Below, in pieces: positions 1-5,363 of a stretch of 8,992 nt of DNA (its first letter is position 1; each line of letters starts with the position of its first letter). The DNA is from Porphyromonadaceae bacterium UBA4259. Lineage in GTDB: Bacteria > Bacteroidota > Bacteroidia > Bacteroidales > Muribaculaceae. The translations under genes and the position numbers were made by a program. The DNA lies in the NCBI GenBank assembly GCA_002396125.1, contig DGWL01000073.1, forward strand, positions 1 through 8,992, given 5' to 3'. The notes beneath the pieces were generated by a model, which was given only the letters and a program-made list of their open reading frames with translations, was not told the origin of the DNA and did no database searches.

Positions 1-39
1 TTTGGTTGCGCGCATGATGTAAAATTCATTTTTTTTACT

Positions 40-47
40 TAACTTTG
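40..47 (+). promoter_or_regulatory. Bacteroidota-type -7 promoter element for the three-gene cassette
   Basis: TAACTTTG matches the Bacteroidota -7 consensus TAnnTTTG exactly and ends 28 bases before the ATG at 76, giving a plausible short leader. I see no convincing -33 TTG/TTTG about 20 bases upstream, so this is a single-element call. Bases 1-39 carry no recognisable gene. Confidence 0.5.
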
Positions 48-75
48 TGGTGTGCAATACTAAAATAAGAACCTT

Positions 76-846
76 ATGGAATACTATATTAGCAATAATG
101 GCGGTAAATATAGCGGGCCGTTCAAGAAAGAAGAACTGCTGCGTAATGGCTTGACGCCCGAGACGCTGGTGTGGCGCCAGGGGATGACTGCCTGGATGCC
201 GGCCAAAGAAGTTGATGAGATTGCCGGCATCTTTCATGTTGCACCCCCCTCGCTCGCACAAGCTATTGCCGCGCGCCAGGCGCCACCACCACTTAATCAA
301 GTCGACAACAGCCTGGAAGCGCTGGCGCAGGAGTTGGCAAAATCACGCAATGAGATAGAACAGCTCAAGCGTGAAGTGATTACCCTTGAGAACGCGAAGA
401 AGAAAACTAAACGTGCGGCCGTGGCGTCCACAGCCAAGAGTGCGGTGTCCACTGCCGACACGGTTAAGACCTCGGCAGGGAAAACCAAAAAACAAGAAGC
501 CAAAAAAAAGAAAAAAGACCGCTACGACTACCCTGTGGCGCCATGGTTTACCGAGGCCTGGGTGCTCATGGTTTGCGTTGTGGTTCATTTTTTGATGGGC
601 GTGACCGGCTACACCACTTTTTCCTACATCTATCTCGACATCGTTGGAGCCGTGCTGTGCGCCGTGGGCATCTTTTTGGGCTATCGCGTGAAGCAACTCA
701 ACAAGATTTCCTATGCCAAGGGCTCCAAGGAACGCATTGCGGCCGACAAGATTTCCTACTTCAATGGCCTGCTGGTGAGCGCTACCGCAGCCATCGGATT
801 CCTGATAATATTAGTGCAATCGGCCCATTTTGTTTATGTTGTTTAA
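76..846 (+). CDS. GYF_2 (DUF4339) domain membrane protein with basic linker
   Basis: This is a 256-residue protein of unknown function. Residues 1-53 form a GYF_2 (DUF4339) domain: YYI start, GPF at 14-16, and Trp33 and Trp40 in the typical VWRxGMxxW setting. This domain usually heads bacterial membrane proteins and probably binds a peptide partner. A Pro-rich stretch (67-73) and a short coiled coil (about 78-108) follow. Then comes a strongly basic Lys/Ala/Ser/Thr linker (108-149) and three predicted membrane helices (about 161-181, 185-205, 231-252). There is no signal peptide, so the GYF domain and linker should be cytosolic. Residues 149-249 align without gaps to residues 59-159 of the protein starting at 1727, with about 46 of 101 identical by hand count. 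It is first in a likely operon, 12 bases before the next gene. The GYF_2 call is firm; the role is unknown. Confidence 0.85.
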   Translation: MEYYISNNGGKYSGPFKKEELLRNGLTPETLVWRQGMTAWMPAKEVDEIAGIFHVAPPSLAQAIAARQAPPPLNQVDNSLEALAQELAKSRNEIEQLKREVITLENAKKKTKRAAVASTAKSAVSTADTVKTSAGKTKKQEAKKKKKDRYDYPVAPWFTEAWVLMVCVVVHFLMGVTGYTTFSYIYLDIVGAVLCAVGIFLGYRVKQLNKISYAKGSKERIAADKISYFNGLLVSATAAIGFLIILVQSAHFVYVV

Positions 847-858
847 CACCTCACTGTC

Positions 859-1704
859 ATGAAAAAATCATTATCAGCAATAAGGCGCTTGCTGCCGCTG
901 GTCGTTGTGCTGGCTGCGGCATTGACCGCCAGAGCAGGCATTCCTCCTCGACCCGCCAATGCCAATGAGCTGGTCTACGACTACGCCCACGTAATCGACA
1001 CACCCTACCTTAAGGTGATAAACGACTCGTTGCAATCCTTGTATCTTTACAACAAGACGCAGGTGGTGATTGTGACCGTTGAGTCGCTCGAAGGCATAGC
1101 TGTCGAGGATTATTGCCAGGAATTGTTTCACAACTGGGGGATAGGCGATAAGGAAAAGAACAACGGTGTGCTCGTGCTCGTGAAACCTAAAACCGAGACA
1201 AGCAATGGAAAAGTGCGCATTCACACCGGCTATGGTGCTGAGGGTGCGTTACCCGACCTGCTATGCAAGAAGATTCAGACCGACTCGATGATTCCCGCCT
1301 TCAAGGAGAATAACTATGGCCTCGCCATCCTCAAGGCTGTGAAGGTTATCACGCCGGCCATGAAGGGAGAGTATCCGCAGGAAATAGCCACTTTCCTCAA
1401 GGAACAAAAAGAGGAAGAGGAGAGCAACGCGCGCATCGCGGTTATAATCTATGTGATACTCTACGTCTTGATTTTTGGGCTTGTGTGGTATTTCTTCTTC
1501 ATGCCCGGCAAGAAGGATTGGTACTCGCTCATGGCTACGCCCTTGGTGGCAGTTGTGTCGTCGGGGGGGCGCTCCTACAGTTCAGGCAGTTCCTATAAAT
1601 CCAGTCGCAGCAGCTATCATAGCTCAAGTTCACATTCCAGTTCAAGCAGTCACAGTTGGGGCGGTGGCTCCAGCGGTGGCGGTGGCGCGAGCAGCTCGTG
1701 GTAA
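859..1704 (+). CDS. TPM domain (YgcG/DUF477-like) protein with Ser-rich Gly-Trp tail
   Basis: This 281-residue exported, membrane-anchored protein has an N-terminal signal peptide (1-26, ending TARA). A TPM domain follows (about 38-168), with the family hallmarks NNGVLVLV (101-108) and a YGAEGALPD block (125-133). TPM domains occur in YgcG-type proteins of envelope or photosystem maintenance, and some have phosphatase activity. The substrate here is unknown. An acidic stretch (181-189) leads into one membrane helix (193-214), then a Ser/His/Tyr-rich low-complexity tail (235-266) and a Gly-rich end finishing in GGGGASSSW. Ending in GGGGA-S-W is common in this family. The predicted topology puts the TPM domain in the periplasm and the tail in the cytosol. 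It lies 12 bases after the GYF_2 gene and 22 bases before the mosaic gene, which repeats its helix motif and tail. Confidence 0.88.
   Translation: MKKSLSAIRRLLPLVVVLAAALTARAGIPPRPANANELVYDYAHVIDTPYLKVINDSLQSLYLYNKTQVVIVTVESLEGIAVEDYCQELFHNWGIGDKEKNNGVLVLVKPKTETSNGKVRIHTGYGAEGALPDLLCKKIQTDSMIPAFKENNYGLAILKAVKVITPAMKGEYPQEIATFLKEQKEEEESNARIAVIIYVILYVLIFGLVWYFFFMPGKKDWYSLMATPLVAVVSSGGRSYSSGSSYKSSRSSYHSSSSHSSSSSHSWGGGSSGGGGASSSW
1657..1704 (+). repeat. Direct repeat copy 1: codons for the Gly-rich Trp-terminal tail
   Basis: These 48 bases, including the stop codon, encode the last 15 residues of the TPM protein, from Trp267. They match 2522-2569 at 40 of 48 positions by hand count. Most differences are synonymous Gly or Ala codons, apart from the variable residues next to the shared W-GGG-S-GGGG-A-SS-W frame. 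The pattern fits a duplicated and selected peptide tail rather than a recent DNA repeat. Confidence 0.7.
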
Positions 1705-1726
1705 TTTATTAATTAGTATTTTTTTT

Positions 1727-2569
1727 ATGGCCCAAAATAAATCACAATCAATGTCGCAAACCATCACTTTGCACCGTGAGCTTGATGCAGCTAAGCGCGA
1801 ACTTGCCGAGCTTCGCGAATCGGTAAATCGTCTTAAAAACGAAGTCAATGGCGAGCTGCCGCCTCCACCACCACCACCTGCCAAGCCGGCCGCGAGCACG
1901 CGCTATGATTTCCCGGCACCCACATGGATCAAGGAGACGCTGGCTGTGCTGGTGTGTGTGGTAGGTCACTTCATCTTTGGCGTGACACGTGTCACTACCT
2001 TTGAGTACATCTTCATTGATATTGTCGGTTTTGTGATGTGCCTGATTGCTCTCGTTATTGGTTTGAATATCAAGAAATTGAATGAAATTTCATTTGTGCA
2101 GGGCTCACCATCTCGCATCAAGGCCGACCGGCTGGCCCGCATTGCAGGCTGGATTGTTGCGGTGGCATTTATTATTGGCAGTATAATTATATTCTATCAG
2201 TCGGTGAGCGATATGTTCGCGCCTAGTGAAACCTCTGAGCGAGTCACTTATTTTCTTTTATACTTTGCTTTCTTGGGTGCTGTGTGGTATGCCTTCTTCA
2301 GGCCCACCAATTTTGACCTCTACTCGTTTAATGCTTCTCCCGCCAAGCGTAGCGATGCGTTCCGCAAGAAAATGTATAAAAAGGATATCTGGCAGTGGCA
2401 GAGTAAAGTTAGAGCAATGGGCTATACTCGTGAAGATTTCGACAACCTGGATTCCGATTACGACTGGGATGACAACGATTTTGATTGGGACAACGATGAC
2501 AGTTCCGACAGTGACAGCGACTGGGGCGGCGGCGACAGCGGCGGCGGTGGTGCCAGCAGCGAGTGGTAA
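1727..2569 (+). CDS. Four-helix membrane protein, mosaic of its two upstream neighbours
   Basis: I do not recognise a named family for this 280-residue protein. It has a short coiled coil (about 12-41), a Pro run (45-51), three membrane helices (about 70-90, 94-115, 138-160), a fourth helix (174-192), a charged region (208-240), a very acidic Asp/Ser/Trp tail (241-266) and the end GGGGASSEW. Residues 59-159 align ungapped to the GYF_2 protein (149-249). Residues 186-205 share the pattern VWYxFFxPxxxDxYSxxAxP with TPM-protein residues 209-228, and the last 15 residues match the TPM tail at 13 positions. I chose the ATG at 1727 because it lies 22 bases after the preceding stop, follows an A/T-rich leader and begins the natural coiled coil. 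The frame is open back to 1475, but that part is only the shifted Ser-rich codons of the previous gene. Probably cotranscribed with it. Confidence 0.82.
   Translation: MAQNKSQSMSQTITLHRELDAAKRELAELRESVNRLKNEVNGELPPPPPPPAKPAASTRYDFPAPTWIKETLAVLVCVVGHFIFGVTRVTTFEYIFIDIVGFVMCLIALVIGLNIKKLNEISFVQGSPSRIKADRLARIAGWIVAVAFIIGSIIIFYQSVSDMFAPSETSERVTYFLLYFAFLGAVWYAFFRPTNFDLYSFNASPAKRSDAFRKKMYKKDIWQWQSKVRAMGYTREDFDNLDSDYDWDDNDFDWDNDDSSDSDSDWGGGDSGGGGASSEW
2522..2569 (+). repeat. Direct repeat copy 2: codons for the Gly-rich Trp-terminal tail
   Basis: This is the second copy of the 48-base segment at 1657-1704, encoding Trp266 to the stop of the mosaic protein (W-GGG-D-S-GGGG-A-SS-E-W). It joins a membrane protein that has no TPM domain to a tail otherwise typical of TPM proteins. 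Confidence 0.7.
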
Positions 2570-2620
2570 TCCTGAGAGTGCCAGGTTGCTAATAATTGAT
2601 TGTGCTAAACTTTTCGTTTT

Positions 2621-3637
2621 TTATTTGAGGATTCTAAGAATTTCATTACCGTCGATGGTGGTGTGAATGATGTTGCTTGCGGTGAAGTTGGGGGCTTTGA
2701 CTCCCGAGCCAAGCCTCAATGGGGAAATCTCGATGCGCATCTCGTCCCAGCAGTTGGAGTTGATAAACTGACGCAAAATGCTGGCACCGCCCTCAACCAT
2801 CACACTGGTGATGCCGCGGCGGTACAGGTCTTCGAGCCACGATGAGGGCATGATGTCAACTTGTGCCCACTGGGCACTACCTGTTATTTCGCTTTTTACC
2901 GAATTGTAAATCAGAGTTTTGGCGCCATCGGTCAAGATGGTGCTGGCGGCAGGAATTGTCATGTTGCCGTCAATCACAACACGCAGCGGAGAGTTGCCGC
3001 TCCAGTGGCGCGTGGTGAGCGAGGGATTGTCATTAGCAACGGTGCGGGCACCCACAATGATGGCGTCAACCATCGACCGCTCGCGATGAACGAGGCACTG
3101 CGTGAGCGGTGTGCTCAGTTGCACTGTGGCGCCGCCCGTTCCGGCGATAAAGCCGTCTTGGCTTTGTGCCCACTTGAGCAACACCCATGGGCGGTGACTG
3201 GTGTGGGCTGTGAAGAAGCGCTTGTTGAGGGCACGGCACTCGTCTTCCAGCACACCAACGGTCACCTCAATGCCGGCCTGTTGAAGCATTTTGATGCCGC
3301 GGCCACTCACCTTCTCAAATGGGTCGAGACATCCCACTACCACTCGCTTGATGCCCTTGTCGATGAGCAACTTGGCGCAAGGAGGTGTTTTGCCATAGTG
3401 GGAGCAGGGTTCAAGGGTGACATAAATTGTGCTCTCGCGCAGCACGTCATGGTCGCGCACGCTGGCAATGGCGTTGACCTCGGCATGCCCTTCGCCGCAG
3501 CAGCGGTGAAATCCTTCGCCCACAATCAATCCCTTGTGCACTATCACCGCGCCCACCATGGGGTTGGGTGAGGTGTGCCCGGCCCCTTGGCGTGCCAGTT
3601 GCAGAGCTCGAGCCATGTATTTTTCGTCAACATTCAT
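2621..3637 (-). CDS. ribD: Bifunctional riboflavin biosynthesis deaminase/reductase RibD
   Basis: This cytosolic enzyme catalyses two steps of riboflavin synthesis. It deaminates 2,5-diamino-6-ribosylamino-pyrimidinone 5'-phosphate, then reduces the ribose side chain with NADPH. The 338 residues cover the whole family length. The N-terminal zinc deaminase domain (about 1-145) has SPNPMVGAVIV (23-33), His51 and Glu53 in HAE, and Cys78 and Cys87 in the PCSHYGKTPPC block. The C-terminal reductase domain (about 150-338) has KWAQSQDGFIAG, VGARTVANDNPSLTTR (195-210) and VEGGASILRQF (281-291). All key residues are present. The ATG at 3637 is preferred over Met8 because Bacteroidales homologues, as I recall them, begin in the same MN-EEKYM manner. 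No other rib gene lies nearby, and no FMN riboswitch is seen. The gene converges with the cassette ending at 2569, with 51 bases between the two stops. Confidence 0.96.
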   Translation of the reverse strand: MNVDEKYMARALQLARQGAGHTSPNPMVGAVIVHKGLIVGEGFHRCCGEGHAEVNAIASVRDHDVLRESTIYVTLEPCSHYGKTPPCAKLLIDKGIKRVVVGCLDPFEKVSGRGIKMLQQAGIEVTVGVLEDECRALNKRFFTAHTSHRPWVLLKWAQSQDGFIAGTGGATVQLSTPLTQCLVHRERSMVDAIIVGARTVANDNPSLTTRHWSGNSPLRVVIDGNMTIPAASTILTDGAKTLIYNSVKSEITGSAQWAQVDIMPSSWLEDLYRRGITSVMVEGGASILRQFINSNCWDEMRIEISPLRLGSGVKAPNFTASNIIHTTIDGNEILRILK

Positions 3638-3644
3638 TGTGATG

Positions 3645-3652
3645 CAAAATTA
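3645..3652 (-). promoter_or_regulatory. -7 promoter element just before ribD
   Basis: On the minus strand this reads TAATTTTG, an exact match to TAnnTTTG, and it ends only 7 bases before the ribD ATG. If used, the transcript would start at or within a base or two of the start codon, giving a leaderless or nearly leaderless mRNA. No good -33 TTG lies at the expected distance, so confidence is moderate. Confidence 0.45.
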
Positions 3653-3730
3653 CAACAAATTAGTGCAAGTAGACATAAATATAAAATGAAAAATATAAGT
3701 TTTTTTACAGCCTAATGTGTGCAAAAAACT

Positions 3731-4285
3731 CTACCATTGCAAATCTGGGCCGTTGAAGAAAAGTGCGCACACTAGCGTTAGATAGCGGGGCATGTTGCCA
3801 TCTTTGCCCCACTGCATGTCGATGCCAAGCACCTCGCTGGCGGTGAGCGACACGTTGAAGCCATAGGCCTCGAGCGATGGGCGCACCATGTCGGCATGTC
3901 GGCAAGGTTTGCCCTCGCGGCGGGCACAGGGAGCACCGCCACAATAAGGACACTTGCCCACGAAGCCGAATGCCATGCCACCCGATTGCTTCTCGAGCGA
4001 GAGCAGGCGCTCGTTGGCGCGTTCAAGTTCGGGGCGCATCAGGTCGTACACGCGATTGAGCGGCATTTTACTGTCGCGAGGCGAGATTTTCATGCCCACA
4101 ATCATCACCTTGCTGTAGGGTAGCAGGTCGTGTAGCGTGTCGTGGTCAAAAGGTGGACAGCCCCAGCGGTTGCCATAGTTTGGGCATTGTCGGCAGCACT
4201 CCTCAAAGGTGGCTACATCGCGAAAGTCACGAACATATCGCTCACGATCAATCACAGCTATTACATCTTCAACGTCGTAGTCCAT
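3731..4285 (-). CDS. DUF2284 Cys-rich predicted metal-binding protein
   Basis: This 184-residue soluble protein resembles the DUF2284 family (predicted metal-binding, function unknown). It has nine cysteines, eight of them in two clusters. The first is Cys30, 31, 34 and 43, within a CCRQCPNYGNRWGCPPF block. The second is Cys112, 115, 120 and 128, with spacing C-x2-C-x4-C-x7-C. The ninth is Cys173. The clusters suggest an iron-sulfur or other metal site; which metal cannot be told from sequence. There is no signal peptide or membrane helix, so it is probably cytosolic. It lies upstream of ribD on the same strand with 93 bases between them. A promoter-like element before each gene argues for separate transcription, although read-through is possible. 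A link to riboflavin synthesis is not supported beyond adjacency. Confidence 0.8.
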   Translation of the reverse strand: MDYDVEDVIAVIDRERYVRDFRDVATFEECCRQCPNYGNRWGCPPFDHDTLHDLLPYSKVMIVGMKISPRDSKMPLNRVYDLMRPELERANERLLSLEKQSGGMAFGFVGKCPYCGGAPCARREGKPCRHADMVRPSLEAYGFNVSLTASEVLGIDMQWGKDGNMPRYLTLVCALFFNGPDLQW

Positions 4286-4294
4286 ATATTTTCA

Positions 4295-4320
4295 GTTATT
4301 CTTTGCTTGGCAAAGATAAC
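4295..4320. promoter_or_regulatory. Inverted repeat over the DUF2284 promoter, possible operator
   Basis: The arms GTTAT-CTTTGC (4295-4306, with one extra T at 4300) and GCAAAGATAAC (4310-4320) are complementary over 11 pairs around a 3-base centre. The repeat covers the minus-strand -7 element and its expected start site, where an operator would act. Part of the symmetry comes from the promoter consensus itself, so this is a candidate only. Confidence 0.35.
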
Positions 4321-4343
4321 GATTTTCCTGACAAAAAAGCCAA
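4311..4343 (-). promoter_or_regulatory. Promoter of the DUF2284 gene
   Basis: On the minus strand the -7 element TATCTTTG (4318-4311) is an exact Bacteroidota consensus match, 25 bases before the ATG at 4285. A TTG at 4343-4341 could serve as the -33 element, but its 22-base spacer is slightly long. Confidence 0.6.
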
Positions 4344-4376
4344 TATCAATCATTTTTATTCCTAATATCTTTCAAT

Positions 4377-4408
4377 CTTGCATTTTTAAATTTTTCTAGT
4401 TATCTTTG
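4377..4408 (+). promoter_or_regulatory. Promoter of the propeller-amidase operon
   Basis: CTTG (4377-4380), a 20-base spacer and TATCTTTG (4401-4408) make a full Bacteroidota -33/-7 promoter with standard spacing. Transcription should start near 4415, giving a leader of about 45 A/T-rich bases before the ATG at 4460. It diverges from the DUF2284 promoter, and both contain the same 11-mer GTTATCTTTGC. The rest of the 4286-4459 spacer shows no other gene or RNA. Confidence 0.72.
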
Positions 4409-4459
4409 CAAAAATCTACATTTTGGTAATAATTTATCATGAAATAAAACTATTTTGCA

Positions 4460-5350
4460 ATGAAACATCTATTATTAATTGTCATGCTTGCAGCATCTCT
4501 CGTGGGTGGCGCACAGCGGGTTGTGGTGACCTCATCGACCGCTATACTCAACGCCGGAGAGACAGGCTTCTATCCCAAACTCAATGCCCAAGGCGACATG
4601 TTGCTCTACAGCGACGTTGATGCTCATGGGCTCAAGATGCTTAACCTGACTACACGCGATGTTGCGGCAATCAGCGACCAGGATGGGGCTGGATTTTTTG
4701 CCAACTGGAGCAGCGACGGCAACGTGTATTATGTAACCAGCAAAGTCGATGCCAAGAGTCATCTCGTTTACCGCACTGGCATGCGCTACGACATGGCGCG
4801 TAGAACCAACGATGTGGTGCTCGAGGCGCAACATGGAGCAGTGCTGCCTGCTGTGGGAACCCAAGGAATTGCCATCAAGGGCAAGAAACATTCATTTGCC
4901 AGCGCTCAGCACATGGGGACTGTGGTGTCAACTCAAGGTTCACAAGTGATTATTAATGTCAACGGCAACGAACGCCGTTTTTCTCCTGTTGAGAGTTATG
5001 CCGGCTATCTGTGGCCATCGCTTTCGCCTGCAGGCGACAAGGTGGCATTCTTTGCCGCAGGTCGTGGCATTGTGGTCATCGACCTTGATGGCAACATTCT
5101 TGCCGAGCTTGGTAATTATGAGATGCCCGCTTGGTACGACAACGATTACCTGGTGGCGCAAAACACAACCGACGACAGCTACCAGTTCACTTCGTCGCAA
5201 ATCATGCTCCTCAAGGCCGATGGCTCATGGTGCCATGAGCTCACGTCACCCACATCGATGACCATGCAGCCCACTGCCGGCGGAGGCAAGATTGCCTACA
5301 CTACTATTGACGGCAATATCACTCTGATAACTATTGATATTAACCAATAA
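4460..5350 (+). CDS. Exported TolB/PD40-like beta-propeller protein
   Basis: This 296-residue protein has a signal peptide (1-18, hydrophobic core LLLIVMLAASLVGG, likely cut near GA-Q). No lipobox Cys is present, so it should be periplasmic or secreted. The mature part shows PD40/WD40-like blades with the pattern hydrophobic-P-x-L/W-S/N-x-x-G-x-x-hydrophobic. They lie at about 38-65, 80-107, 184-212 (LWPSLSPAGDKVAFF), 222-253 and 268-294, with a divergent sixth possible at 130-170. Such propellers usually bind proteins or glycans; no catalytic motif is visible. It is the first gene after a strong promoter. The secreted amidase begins 13 bases downstream, so the two are probably cotranscribed and act together at the envelope or outside the cell. 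The specific ligand is unknown. Confidence 0.78.
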   Translation: MKHLLLIVMLAASLVGGAQRVVVTSSTAILNAGETGFYPKLNAQGDMLLYSDVDAHGLKMLNLTTRDVAAISDQDGAGFFANWSSDGNVYYVTSKVDAKSHLVYRTGMRYDMARRTNDVVLEAQHGAVLPAVGTQGIAIKGKKHSFASAQHMGTVVSTQGSQVIINVNGNERRFSPVESYAGYLWPSLSPAGDKVAFFAAGRGIVVIDLDGNILAELGNYEMPAWYDNDYLVAQNTTDDSYQFTSSQIMLLKADGSWCHELTSPTSMTMQPTAGGGKIAYTTIDGNITLITIDINQ

Positions 5351-5363
5351 CCGCAACACAATT

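Noticed and set aside
1560..1660. Ser-rich low complexity as a frameshift or sequencing artefact
   Set aside because: The frame stays open to a family-typical Gly-Trp terminus, so the tail is genuine.
1475..1726. Longer N-terminus for the mosaic membrane protein, overlapping the TPM gene
   Set aside because: The added residues are the frame-shifted Ser-rich codons of the upstream gene and do not resemble a signal or domain; the ATG at 1727 fits the spacing and the coiled coil.
2602..2626. AAAC/GTTT mini-hairpin with T-run as a terminator for the cassette
   Set aside because: Four A/T-rich pairs are too few to call; the T-run also covers the ribD stop region.
2861..3571. 236-codon open frame antisense to ribD
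   Set aside because: RibD is certain from its motifs; the opposite frame has no family resemblance and no promoter or leader.
3638..3730. FMN riboswitch before ribD
   Set aside because: The 93-base spacer is A/T-rich and shows none of the conserved RFN helices.
3698..3730. A/T inverted repeat (AGTTTTTT with AAAAAACT) as a terminator after DUF2284
   Set aside because: The stem is almost all A-T with a 17-base loop, so it would be unstable and is likely chance in A-rich DNA.
5334..5363. Earlier in-frame ATG for the amidase
   Set aside because: It would put ten polar residues before a classic Met-Lys-Lys signal peptide and overlap the end of the propeller gene.
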